A stretch of 64,000 nt of DNA from Gnetum montanum (Eukaryota; Streptophyta; Gnetopsida; Gnetales; Gnetaceae), in NCBI GenBank assembly GCA_015680685.1, contig MNCI01023457.1, positions 348,393 through 412,392 of the forward strand. The letters are read 5' to 3'. Shown one piece after another: positions 46,291 through 58,722 of this stretch. The position numbers and the translations under genes were made by a program. The notes beneath the pieces were generated by a model. That model worked only from the letters and a program-made list of their open reading frames with translations. It was not told the origin of the DNA and searched no databases. Numbering within the stretch: position 1 is the first letter of the stretch; every line of letters begins with the position of its first letter.

Positions 46291-49200
46291 TTGGTTTATG
46301 TTAAAGTTGGAATGAATGAATTTGGTTATCTTGTATATTTTTTATACATTCTTGATATCAATGCTAATATTATAGTTGTTTCTCTTGGTTTTGATGTTGT
46401 CAAATTTTGCCTTAAGGCTCTCATATTTTATTATGACTATGATTTTATGGTTTGGTTGTACAGGGCATTGTTGAAACCCATTCTAATTATTGTTGAGCTA
46501 GTAGGGATCTTGTGCTACATAGGGGTAGCTACACAAAATAGCATTAACCCTAATCCAAGCATTGACCATCGCAAGTCAATGTGGTTTAGGTTTAGAGCAA
46601 AAGATTTTCTAATGTACTTGCTCCAAAATTATGGTGTGATCATGTGATCACACCTAGCAGCAGATGTTGTATCCATGATCGTGAAGATTCTCTTACTAGG
46701 CTATTTTGGCCATATCATGAGGTTTGTGGTTGATGATCTTGATATCCGAGTAGAGATCAAACAAAATAATGGTTGGTTTACTCCAGGGGTTTGAAAGTTA
46801 TCACAAATCTTAGAGATGCCAAAGTTTTCACAATACAATGTTGACAACACTTTAATGGTTGGTCACTAGATAAATAGTTTATTCCAAAATTGTCTTAGGA
46901 ACTTCCACCTATTTAAAGTGTAAGTTCTATCTTAGTTTGATATTTTGTTTATTTTTGTGACTTCTATGTTATTTGTTCTAACTATTGTTGTGCTTGGTTT
47001 TTTGCAGGCATTAGGTACATAGTGTAGGGTTGGTAAAGAGTGACCAAACTTTATATTTGGCATGTACAACCTTGGATGTATTCACACTAGACAAGGCTAT
47101 AAGATTGCAAGTGCTTGATCAACTTTATGAAGACTTTGGTAGGTATACTTCATAGTATTTTAATGTGTACTGTACAAGCATGGCTACCCATCATACACAT
47201 GATGGGTGGGGTTTCCTAGATCGAGGAGTACACACAAGTACTCAATCTAAGGTTCTAAATTTGCCTAAGTCTATTAAGTGATATTCGTTTAAAGGTGGCC
47301 AACTTCCATAGCATTTTTGTTTTCTAGTTGGTTAGTTTTTAATTTTGTATCTTATTGGTCTTGAATTTACTATCTATGTAAAATGCTAATGGACTACCTA
47401 TGTTGGGTTGCATGTTATGTGCATGAGTCTACTTTTGCTGTGACCATTTCAAGCCATGTGGATGATAAGATCCAACTTTTGTGGGGTGAAGTAGACTCAT
47501 CACAGGAGTGGCCAACAAGCAAAGCTCCTAGGGAGATAAAACAAATGATCACTGACACAAGTTTGCTTGACTTGTTTATGCTTCCTAGTACATCGATGTC
47601 ATCATCAGAGATGCTAAATGTGATTTATTCCTTTGATAAGGAAGTCAACAAATTCATTTTCTGTGTACATAGTTTCCCTACCTTTTGATGGAGTTAAGAT
47701 TTCCATAAGAGCAAGGAAAGACGTGAGCCACAAAGAGGAAATGAAGGAATGGCTTAACTCTTCTAGTAGTGGAGCTTTGATCTTTAATAAGTGCAAAGTT
47801 GAGAAAACCAATGAAACTTATCCTCTATTCTGCTCTAGGGACTTCCCTATATTGCTATCATAGAAGAAGGTAATTGGTGCTCAATAGGCTTGAACCATGA
47901 AAAAGATCTTAACCAATGGTACTAGATTTAATTGGGTTGCATTTTTTATCACTGGGTTATAGCATGAAATCTGAAAACTCTACAACAATCTTGATTCCAT
48001 ATGTTATATGCATTTCGCATTCTTTACCATGTATCTTAGAAGGTTTGTGAAATTCTTGGTGGTTTGGAAAGATGGGAAGTGGATGGGCCATGATCCCTTC
48101 CAACTTTCCAAGCCTTGGACCAAATACATCCAAGACCCACCTGTTGAGGATATCAAAGAGTCACTATTAGTTACCACTAAGATGTTTAGTGGTGCATGAT
48201 GTCCTTCCCCTAAGAGCATGGGGGTTGAACCCTATGTTACACATGGTAATGTCAAGAGAGCCAAGAAGATATGAGTAGAAGTTGATGGTGAAGCTAAAGA
48301 GAAGATGAAGAGGTCATAGGTTGAAGCAAATTCTCTTATTGTTAATCGACCAATGTGTAAGAAGGTAGACATTAGGTTTAGCAAGGTACATCAATCCATT
48401 CAAGGTATGCATGTATACATTCTTTATGTTGTTATTTGGTATGTTTTTATGTTGTTTTATATGGTTCAATATTTATATCATTGTTAACAAAAATATTTGC
48501 AAACGTATTATATGTTTTGGCTTTGACATGGTTGTAGGGAGATAATAGGGGTTGGCTATCCAAACTGCTACAAAAGCAAAATGAATATGCAATAGAGAGA
48601 AGGAGAAAATACACAAGGAGGAAGAAGAGAGGGCATCCAAGGAAGCATTGGATGTCATGGATTCTATCTTTAAGGACTTGTCTCTAGAAGATACTTTCCT
48701 TGTGAATATGCCACATGATCTCTTAGGTACTTTTTAGTTTTTTTATATTTTTGTTTTTAAAGTTTGTCTATCCTTGCAAATTGTATTGATGGTTATGGTT
48801 ATTGCAGTGTATGAAACTCCTATAGAAGCATCCATATCTAAGTTTTGTTTCAAGCCTTGGGTTGAAGTTCCAAGTAAGGTAAAATGCCATACAAGGCATG
48901 GTGGATGATATGGTTGATCGGTTATAAAAGATAGTCCCCAATGTTGGTAAGAACAATTACACATTTTTGTTTTACATTTTTATGGCTTTTTATATTTTAT
49001 GGCTACATGGTTTTAATAGTTTAAAAATGTTTGGTTGTTTTTGTTTTTGTGTTATGCTTTGGCTATTGTAGTGTCCAAAGTTAGATGGGATCCTATGTGA
49101 GATGTTGAGCTCAATAAGCTCCATACACTACCACTCAATGTGGAGAATGTTCCATGGAGGTTGTATGAAGAGGATACATAGTATGCTATCTCATGTGCCA

Positions 49201-49860
49201 AGACATGTTGGAAGTTCCAACACTCTAATGAATGTCTATGGAAGGAGGTTGTGGCTTTGAGAAAGTAGATGAAGGAGCTATTGAATGAGAACAGGAGCCT
49301 TTGCAATCACAAAGAATTCATAGAAGCTCTATAGCTAATAGGGATTCTTTGCATACGAAGAAGATTGAGTGGTCACAATATTGGAGTGCCATCCAAAGCA
49401 AGATTGCTCTAGCTAGGAGAAATATGGAAAAAGACAGGTAGATGGAGTTACTGATTCGTAAGCCTAGAGATTAGAGGGATTATTGTGCTTAAGTACTTAA
49501 GTGGGGTAGAAAACAAATGGCCCACAAGTGACAATATAAGGCAGAGAAGGAGAGATATCTGAAGTTGTGCCATATGGAGGCTATTGAATGGCGAAAGCTT
49601 GAGTTGTTTATACAGGGGATAAATACAAAGGACACCTTTAAGATGTTCGCAGACTCAATGATGATCATTGATTCTCCTACCTCTCATATCACTACTACAT
49701 TTAAGAAGATTACTATAGCTAACCATTCCTGTGATTCTTCCAAGTGGATAGACATTGAGAGGGGAAAGGTCCTAATAGGAGTAGATCTAGAAGAAATCAA
49801 CTAGGCTAATATGAAAAATGAACAAATTCTTCACAGGCTAGAGATTGGTCTCTAGAATGT
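46291..49860 (+). pseudogene. Unidentified + strand exon-like series, antisense to the gypsy element
   Basis: Protein-like stretches with few stops are separated by AT-rich gaps with TTGCAG- or GT-type borders. 46440-46910 includes SIDHRKSMWFRFRAKDFLMY and YFGHIMRFVVDDLDIRVEIK. 47380-47870 includes HVDDKIQLLWGEVDSSQEW, PREIKQMITDTSLLDLFMLP and, after a shift, SLPFDGVKISIRARKDVSHK. 48040-48200 includes FLVVWKDGKWMGHDPFQLSK. 48540-48720 is basic and charged. 49080-49860 includes ELNKLHTLPLNVENVPWRLY and MEAIEWRKLELFIQGINTK. I recognise no domain. It lies between gypsy protease and pol, on the opposite strand, where plant Tat-type elements sometimes carry antisense ORFs. A captured host gene is the other option. 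Confidence 0.4.
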
Positions 49861-50560
49861 CGCTCTAGAAGATATTGCTATAAAATCCCCTAAGGTTTAT
49901 ATAAAATGTTTAAAATTTTTTATGTTATATTTTATATTTATTATTGTTTAGTTTTCATGGTTTTATAGTTATGTTTTTGATTATGAAAAATACCAATTAT
50001 TTATATTTTTGTTGTTTATAGGTCTTTGGCGATGGTAATGACATTGGTGATGATTTAGACAATGATACTTCTCCTTCTTCTCTAGCTTAGTTTTGGCCAC
50101 TATTAGATATGCTACATTTTTTATTTTTGTTATATTGTTGTAGTTGTTTATTTTGGCTATCATAGCCTTTAGAGACTATGTACTATCTTTGTTATTGATT
50201 GTTGCATAGTGCAACTATGACTATGAGATATTTTATTTTTGTTATGCCACGTGGTGTGGCCATGACTACTATTCTAGTCTTGGTTTAAAACATATAATTT
50301 TTTTTTTTGGTTTTTATGTTTACAAAAATTATTTTATGGAGTTTTATGTTTTCTATTTTCTATGTTGTTTTATAGTTTTATGACAATGGGAAATATGCAT
50401 AAATCTTAAATGTGATACAAAAATGTAAAGTAGAGGCTATGTAGTAAAGCAAAAAATAAGGCATAACAATGTTAGAATTTGTAAAGTAAAACAAAATATG
50501 TAAATAAAATTTGAGAATTAGGCTACAAAGTAAAAGGCTACATTATATGATACATGGTTG
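49861..50560. other. AT-rich, no feature seen
   Basis: No coding signal on either strand; it follows the last exon-like block of the + strand series. Confidence 0.4.
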
Positions 50561-50569
50561 AACGATTAG

Positions 50570-51430
50570 GTGATGTACTCAATCATGTAACTATTTTCTA
50601 ATATTTGAGAGATTAGGAAATGTGTAAGGTCTTTTTTGCACAATCTTGTACTCTCTGTTCCCTTCGCTAACAACATTGAATGGAAGCTCTCACCACAGTT
50701 TTTTTAGTGCCTCATGGCTTGGTCCATATCATCGTTATTCCTGACATTGTTTTTAGTGATAGGAATTTCTTGTTGAAACTCCACCTCATATCCTTTCTCT
50801 ATGTTAGCATTATTGATAGACAAGGGAATTGCGTTATCTCCATAGATTATAATTTCACCTCCCTAGTAAGGTAAATGAATTTCTTGATGAATGGGGGAAG
50901 ATTGAAGTTTGTTTGATGTATCTTCCATTACTAAGAAATAGATAGATGTGGGGAATTGTTTCCCGACAATGAAGTCTAAAGAGATGAATCCTGTCACTGC
51001 TACCTATGATTCATTAAAGGAATTAAGAACAAAAGTAGAAGTAATTTGCATATGTTCTACCAAGCCTAGATGCTTCATGATGAAAATAGTATACATGTGT
51101 AGCTACTCTATCATCAACATGCACATGGTGTACCTTGTATTGGCCAACTCTTATAGTTATAAAGAAAGCAGCTCTTGACACCTTACCATTTTATGAATTG
51201 GTTTTTACCTCATTTTCATGAACTACTAAGGTAGTCAACTTCATTTCTTCCCTAGGTGAAGGCATTACCATTACTACATGAATTGATTTCTCATTGGTTG
51301 AAATATCTTCACTGATTAGAATGGAAGTCAACATTTTATCCAAGGCTTTGTAGTGAGTAGGGGAGGTCATCACTAGGTCATATAAGCTCAAAGAGATGTT
51401 TTTCTGTTTGAGCAAAAGCTTGACCTATTC
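50570..51430 (-). pseudogene. Ty3/gypsy protease region relic
   Basis: The - strand begins with SLSLYDLVMTSPTHYKALDK (51410-51340), the helix that precedes the protease in plant gypsy polyproteins. It ends with FISLDFIVGKQFPTSIYFLV (about 50970-50915) and GGEIIIYGDNAIPL (about 50845), matching the flap and C-terminal part. The catalytic D[ST]G is not intact (a stretch reading ANTRYTMCMLM occupies that place near 51140). It follows gag in the right order. Confidence 0.6.
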
Positions 51431-51439
51431 CATGTCAAT

Positions 51440-53960
51440 GAGGAAGTCTTTGTGACTGTTTGATGTTTTTTCATACTTTTTTCCCTTAACTTCATCCATT
51501 CTACCTAAAATATTGACCTCACCATTTAGTATTTGTGGTTTAAGCTTCTTCCCTTTCTTTTGTTATTTGTTGTCCTTCCTAGTTGACTCATTGAAGCAGC
51601 TTGAGCATTAGAGCTCATGAGAACAATTGCAATAGGCGTAGGCTTCACTAAGCCTACTTTCCTCCATACCTTTGGTTGTTTATTATCCTTAGCCTTAGGC
51701 TTAAGAGCTAGATTCTTACATTATTTTGAAGGTGATTTCTTATTGTTTGACTATGGAGGAGCTAAAGCTAGCTACCACAAGAGGACGTTGGTCAACTTGA
51801 ACTATAGGATTAACAATGATAGGAAGGGGTGCTCTAATAAAAAATGGTTCTCTTGTAGGTGTAGGATATGGTGTCTATATGAAAAAAGGAGTTCTTGAAC
51901 TTGATGAAGTTGAAGCCCTTTTGTCATGAGGAGGTACATGAATCAAAAATGGCTCCCTGGCAAGTTTAGGGTTGTTATTAATTCTAAATGTAGCTATGGT
52001 ATATGGATCATTGTTGGCATTTAGCAGGTCTTTGTACACTTTCATGCTTTGGTTTTGGGGCCTAATTGGATTGGATGTATCTAAGACCAATTCATCACTA
52101 TTTATCATTTTCTACAAAACATCCTTTAGATCCAAGCAAAAACTAGTATCATGGCTAGGAAGTTAGTGATAATGGCACAACTAGTCTAGATTAAAGTATT
52201 TGGGTATAGGAAAATCATCTTTTATGGCCATAGTGGGATCTTTAGTGATCTCACATAAACGATCATGCCTCTTATAGGGATTCTCAGTTAGTTGTTTATA
52301 GTGGATGTAGCTACTCTTGAGAAACTCATCAAGAAGCTCAGAGGGTTTCATGGGTAACTTCATGTACTTGGACCAATCCTTTTTTTTGAAGTCAGGCCTA
52401 GGTGTATTAGAGGTGGTAGCACCATATGTTGAAGGTTGAGTGATGGTGGCAAGGACCTTTGGCCGAGTTATTCTTAGCCCTTGTGTGATTTTAGTTTCTT
52501 TGGACACTATGGCCATGGCTACATGATTATATTTTTCTTTGTCCCTATCTTTTCTTATTTGCTGGTTTTTGTATGTTAGATAAGCTTGGTCATTATTAGC
52601 TTCCACAACATCCTCTATATTCTTTGTTTGGAAAAAGACTTGGCTATTGACCTCAAGGCTAGCTAGTATAGCTTAAACTTGATGAAATCATTAACTGCCC
52701 TCTTGAAAATGGTCAAAAGATGTTTTAGAGATGGGCTTAAGGATTTCATTAAGGGTAACATTTCATCTCTGTATAAATTTTTGAACAAGTTTAAGGGACC
52801 CTTACTTGATCTTCATTAGTTGGTCTAGTGTTGTGTTAGGTTTCAAGTTATAGTTGAAACAGTTAATGAGTTGTGAAATCAAGTCATCTAAAGAGGCTAT
52901 GAAGCCTCTGGGTAATGCATGATACTAGTCCAAGGCTTTTCCAGTGAGAGACATAGGGAATATGTGCATGATAGTATGAGGCCAAGCTCTTAACAAAAAG
53001 TACTCAGAATGGAAGGCAATGAGATGTAGATTAGGATCACCCTCATTATTGTATTTGGTAAAATGGGGGATTAGAGGGCTTGTGGGATGAGTTATTTGTA
53101 GGATGGTAGGGATAATGGGGGTCATCTTTGTAGAAGTTTATAATTTTAATCACCTAGGTGGTGGAGGCTTTAAGCTTCTACACCTCTTTAGTGATGCCTT
53201 GGATCATTTGGAAGGCTTAATCTAGACCTTGGGACATTCTTGTAGGTTTAGGAGTTTGAATTAATGCTTGTGGGGAAGGTTGGATGGCGTAAAGCTATGT
53301 TATTAGCATTGATATAGATGGAAGAGGCCCAATTATCACTATCGCAAGGATACTAAACAAGGAGAATGATATTTAAGTTGAAATGTGAGGGATAAAGGGG
53401 ACAAAGGGAGTGTGAGAGGCCTACGATGCTTGGGATCCTAAGGAGGGCTTCACCAGGATAAAGAAGAAAGGTGGTGCAAAGGACAACATTGGTGATGGAT
53501 GTATGGAATGGGATTGAGTTGCAAAGGGCATTGATGAGAATAATAAGTCATATTGGGACATAGGCTAAGACTATTATGTTGCTATAATAGGACTTGGTCT
53601 AAACATGGTGGGATATATGAGAAAAGATTAAGGAACCTAACCCACAACACAAAGCTACGGATGGTTGTTTGGGGAGCTTACTATTGAAAAAGGTCACATA
53701 TTAGTATGTCTAGTTCATGCTCCACTTCAAACTCATCTTGGTCCTTTTGGTTTTCATCTAAACTAATCTGCTCAATCATCTCATCAATGTCTATTAGTTG
53801 TATCAACATGTGTGTATAAAAGTCTGTTAGGTGGATTTGGTCATAGGGTAAGGGAATATACTCTTTCCCATTTTGATGGATGGTCTTGAACTTACATTTA
53901 GCATCTGATTCTGAGTGTGGGATGAATTTTGGCACAAATGAAGTTATATTATTCCTCATT
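51440..53960 (-). pseudogene. Ty3/gypsy gag relic
   Basis: The start region (53959 down, acidic, ESDAKCKFKTIHQNGKEY) is followed by a linker. The capsid core is GDPNLHLIAFHSEYFLLRAW (about 53040-52985), then MSLTGKALD, one stop, and a DDLISQLINCFNYNLKPNTT-type block (52890-52810). The nucleocapsid side has KKKDWSKYMKLPMKPSELLD (52390-52330) and HYKQLTENPYKRHD. The order and the LTGxALxWY-like motif identify plant gypsy gag. Stops and shifts throughout. It should be the 5' part of the same - strand element as the pol pieces at 30.8-39 kb. Confidence 0.75.
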
Positions 53961-53964
53961 AATG

Positions 53965-54855
53965 ATTGTAAACTCTGGTTCTTATCCTCTCCATTTAAGA
54001 GATTGCCTATGTTCTATGACTACTGGGTCCTTAGAATTGTACATGTGAGTTGCTTCTTGGTTAGGAACCATGTGTATTATGGTATGAGGTAAACTTATTA
54101 AATGATGAAAAGGCATAAATAGGGTATTAGGACAAATAATTGGCCAATTATCTCAACATGTGAGATACCCAACATGTAGAAGTTTTAGCATGTGAGCTGT
54201 CCAACATGTGGGAGTCTCAGTATGCGAGCTACCCAACATGTGGGGTTCTTAGCATGTGAGCTACCCAACATGTAGGGATCTTAATGTATGAGTTTGTACA
54301 ACTTTAACTATGTTGCAAATGCAAAGTAATGATTTTCAAACTTTTGTTTTTAGTTTTTTCTAGCATATGAAAGGGAAATAGTTAAAAAAACTTGCAAAGT
54401 GCTAATGGTGGAAACATGGATTACAGTGCACACTACAGCTGCAACAGTAGTGTAGGTGGCTAGGGTAGCACTATGTACTACACTAAGAAAATATAACTTT
54501 TTATGCTTTACAATGTATGGAATGAGAGCATCTCTTCACACTGTAGTTGGAAATATTTAATGTGAAAACTGTTGTGAGTTAACAAGTTGCATTCCACATG
54601 CTGGGCTTTTAAAAAAATCCAAAATAGATTTTGAAGTTGAAACAAAGCCAAAATCAGTTGTATGTCACATGTTGAATTTTGGAAAACCCAAAACAAATTT
54701 TAGAAATTAAACAAAGCAAGTTTGATACCAGGCCACACATTGTGTTTTGGGAAAAACCAACACAAATTTTTATTGCACAAGGCAAGTTCAAAACCTAAGG
54801 CCAACACTACTAGAAAAACTTTTCTAGCAAGTTTTAGTGAATAACTTAGGTAGAG
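53965..54855 (-). mobile_element. Leader between LTR-B (-) and gag, with 32-bp repeats
   Basis: Contains the inverted counterpart of 29416-29900 (GGGTTTTTCCC/AAAACC blocks, 54560-54800 on the + strand). Nearer to gag lie four 32-bp tandem units (54169-54296), each with CCAACATGTRG and TTAGCATGTGAGC. A primer-site-like motif lies at about 54856-54873 (ACACTAGAATGAGGAC on the - strand). Confidence 0.6.
54169..54296. repeat. 32-bp x 4 tandem repeat
   Basis: Units start at 54169, 54201, 54233 and 54265. Each has CCAACATGT and, 19-20 bp on, GCATGTGAGC or a variant. A partial unit precedes the first. Confidence 0.9.
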
Positions 54856-54873
54856 GTCCTCATTCTAGTGTCA

Positions 54874-56035
54874 AAAAAGGGTAACAACTAAAAAATTCAG
54901 TGCTAGAAGGCCAAAAATTTTAGCATGAAAAAATTTAGCTCCTAGATCCATGAACCTTAAAAAGGATTCACGAGAACCTCAAATTGTCTTGTCAATTTTT
55001 TGAGGACTTCGAGGATTTGTTACAAGTTTTCAAGAAAATGTAAATAAAATGGTGATTGGAGAACCAAGATTCGAGAACAACGAGAAGTAAAATAATATGG
55101 CATAAAAAATAGGAGAGTGTAAACTTTTATATTAAATGATTTGTGGAAGAAAAGTTTAGAAAATATAGATCATGGGCTATGAAATCCCAAGAATACAAAA
55201 ATGTCTCTGAAACTCTATGCAAATAGTAGGATGTGTTCTACCACCAAATCTGCACTTGTCTTTCTTTACTCGATTCATTACCAAACTTCGCTTATCTTTA
55301 ATTATCTATGCTCTAGATGTTTTGTGCTAGGTGAAAATGGTTATGAACTTTTGAGTATTTGCATTGTTATAAAAGTCTCAAGTTCAGCTAAATGTCAAAT
55401 TATCCTAAAAAGTCTTTACAATGAATTAAATTTTGGTTTAAATAGGCTATGAAGGTCTTGACTTGTTGCTAGTTAGTTTTGCCATGTTTGCTATTGGAAT
55501 TTTGACAAATTCTACCATGTTTGGAATACTTCTTTGTAGTGTGTGAGCAATTTTAGCTAATTTCCTACCCCAACATGCTGCATAGCATATGGGACTAGGA
55601 TGCCAACGTGTGGTATTAAAATCCAAATCCCATATGTTATGTCCATAGGCTACCCAACATGTGAAACTGTAATGCTTAACATGTGAGACAAAAATTTCCA
55701 ATTTTTTAGCTTGCAAAGCATTTTTAATTGGCCCAAGTTGTAATATATGGAATTTGTAGCTTGTGGAGCAATTTTTCACTTCCACAAGCTAGCATACGAG
55801 GCATTTATTACTTGTAAAGCATTTTTTAGCCTATATAAGTTAGGATGCATGAGATCTATAGAGTGTGGACTACAAATCTCATTTTTTACATTGAAAACTT
55901 GAATTCCATCAATACAAGGTCATAATGTAGGATTTTTATGAAAAATAGGGCAATTACATTTGCCTTTATATTCCCACCAAATTACAATAAAATTTTTGGC
56001 TATGGGCTTTTATTCTACAACATGAATTTTCCTTG
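54874..56035 (-). mobile_element. LTR-B, - copy (5' LTR of the gag-bearing element)
   Basis: Homologous to 28341-29397 in inverted orientation, including the AAAATTCATGTT start (about 56021) and the AATTTTTTAG end close to the primer-site motif. It includes CATGTG dyads (55560-55690) and a GCTTGTGGAGCA-type repeat (about 55750-55840). Exact ends are uncertain by about 15 bp. Confidence 0.65.
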
Positions 56036-56460
56036 AGGTATTATAGTTTCCAAGTAGGATTGTATGCACATGTCTTTATTATCGTTTATTCTTTATAGCT
56101 ATAGAATATATAAAAAATCATAAAATATAAAATTATAAATATTATCTTATCTTTTCCACTTTGACAACATAGGTTTGAATTATATTATATGTATTATAGT
56201 ATCTTTTCTATTTTTTGAATGTAATGACATACACAAGTGTTCTTGGCAATTCACTCAATATTGTCTTAGAAGCTTATGACCAAATGACACTATGATTTGA
56301 ATCTTGGTCCAAAACTAATGGATTCCTATCATTGGCACCATTTCTAGGTAAGACATTGGTGAATTACTTGAAACTACTTGTATAATTTTTATTTTTATTT
56401 TTATTCAAACCTAGTATATGTTTAATAGTATTGTGTGTAGGTTTTGAACATAGGTGAGAT
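56036..56460. other. AT-rich stretch, possibly LTR end/leader of the + strand relic
   Basis: No coding signal. ATTGGCACCATTTCTAGG (56333-56350) resembles the primer-site region that precedes gag in many plant gypsy elements, but no LTR was delimited. Confidence 0.3.
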
Positions 56461-58439
56461 GGTAGATGATATTTAGAGTTCACCAAAGACCTTAGAAAAA
56501 GCATAAAAAAAAAATTTGTTGTATTTGAGCATGTTGATAACCCAACATTATCATTGCTTATCTTGAATTATCCTCATGATAAGCAGGAAAGATGGCATGA
56601 CATTCATAAATGTTTCGCAACAAAAACATCCATAGCTACAACATCATATCTGAAAGAGACCTTGATCAACCTTAAACTATAGAGATTTTGCACCTTCTAT
56701 GTTGCTCTGAAGCTAGATTCTAGCAATTATGAGTCTCATCTAAGATATGAGCTTTAAGATCATATGGCAGAGGGGGAGGTCTATCATGGCTTTTCAATTA
56801 ACCACTCACATGAGGTAAGGGGTGAGAAAGTAGATATCAAAGATAAAGCATCACTTCATCAAGAAGGTTCATGGTTGGGGGTTGTCAATGCCAATGTAGC
56901 TTAAACCTATATGGATGATCTCCTCCCTAGGTTCTAGCATCTATACCTCTCAACATCATTCAATGATGATTGCTCCCTCTTGTTTGAGTAGGATGATTAT
57001 CATGAATTCAATGAAACTATTTATATTCTATAGGAGCACATTTAGGATGGTAGGATCAAATACATAAACATGATTGATGTTCCATTATATAGAGGATATA
57101 CGAGTGATGCTTCACAACTACATGTGCAGGCATTTAATAATGCTTGTTATCTACAATTGATCATTAGTGATTGGTAGAAGTTGTAATTATTCCCATACAC
57201 ATTTATCAAACAAGTAAAAAAATACTACAAATCCTTGCCACCAAAGTTAATTTAGGCATAGGCTCACATGATTAAAATTTTCTACACTAAATTCCAAACC
57301 TATGCCTGCATTTCCAACATCTAGAAGGAGATGGCTAAATGAAGGTAAGGAGCCAATGGATCACTAGACAGTGCCATGGAGAGATATCTTTAAACTACCC
57401 ACTGTTATCTAAACCATGGCTTTAGCTAAAGAGAGTACTTCATGCATATCATGAAAGACTTAAGATAGAAGACAAGGGAACAAGTAGATATGTATGCCAT
57501 GGGTTAGGTACAAAAAAAGTTTGTGGCTCAAATCAAAGAGCTTCTTCATACTATTGGTAGCATGGAAGGTGAGTGAATAAATGAAAATATTTAGAGTATA
57601 ATCATGATCCCATGTGCAAAAGGGAGAAAAAAAATCATTGAAGGTACAACCAAACCTCTTTCTACTATTAAGGCCTTAGCATATAATCAAGTTAGAACCT
57701 ATAAGATCTTAGTAGACTTAGCCCACTAAGTGGATTAAATTCAGAATGTGATCACTAAGAAAATAATCACTACCCTCAAGAATATTGAGGATAGAATGGT
57801 TGAAGTGGCAAAAGTAGCTATAACACCTGTATGTAGAAAGAAGTATAAGGAAAAGTGTAAGGACAAGCTATCTTCCTCTAAGGGTATAAATGAAGATCCA
57901 CATGAGACTTCCTCATCCTCCAATGATAAGAGTCCTTATGAGTATTGTGTGGATCCTCATGACTCATAGTCTACCTAGTCATGATCCACATGATTGATGA
58001 AATGAGATAAGATAGGATGCCCTTGAATCGCAAGTTTATTAGGAGACGAATAAGGAGGACTCCCTTCTATATTCCATCATACTATCCTAGAGCTATGTAC
58101 TTGCAAGCCATGCAATAGTACCAGCAATGGCCAACTTCAAATCCTTGGGATGCTACTTCATGAAATTCTTTAATATAACAATAAATGTTACTTCCTTCAA
58201 ATCATTATTTTAGTAGCCCTATCTTGTAAGCTCCTCATTATCAATAGTAGCTTCTGTTACTTGATTTTGTGTGAGGTGGGATTCCTAGTCAACAATAAAC
58301 AAAGTAAATCAAGTCTTATGATATTATTTGCTATGTTGACCATGCTTTCATATATGCTATCAGACAACATTACCAAGCTCCCATCAACTTGGTTATAGAG
58401 GAAAATTTGAGATCCAATGACAAGAGATTTTTTTATAAG
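56461..58439 (+). pseudogene. Old gypsy gag relic, related to the young gag at 61.5-64 kb
   Basis: The + strand reads NMIDVPLYRGYTSDASQLHV and QAFNNACYLQLI (57070-57170), KIFYTKFQTYACISNI (57270-57320), GSLDSAMERYL (about 57360) and NHGFS. Each aligns in order with the young - strand gag (NNIPRFEGGYNADPQHHLQA, FNNKYQTYSRVSNLRKQIQG, ESLDAAMARYYTLLH). The end (HAFIYAIRQHYQAPINLVIE, LRSNDKRFFYK, 58345-58439) corresponds to the gag-protease linker. It is cut at 58439/58440 by the young element. About 20 stops. Confidence 0.75.
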
Positions 58440-58722
58440 TGTTGATGAGTGGCGAGGTACCCCTACACTCAACCATACGAAACGAGTGTACACGCGCGAT
58501 CCGGTCGAAATCCGCAGACTAAATGCCTTAACGCCACAAGAAACACTTGGGGTTAATCGTTCGTTGTCTTCCCAGGCTTGCTTGTCTGTGTCACGGTGTA
58601 TGGTTGAGCAAGTCTGAGGTATGTGATTTTTTTGGTCTTTTCGGCTTATCTTCTATGCTACCAGGAGAAAGGGTTGAGAAAACTAAACTAACTCTAACTA
58701 AGATCTAAGTCTAAGTTAACTA

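Noticed and set aside
54897-54914. CAGTGCTAGAAGG read as a + strand primer binding site
   Set aside because: Alignment of the inverted LTR-B copies places the true site at about 54856-54873 on the - strand; this match lies inside the LTR.
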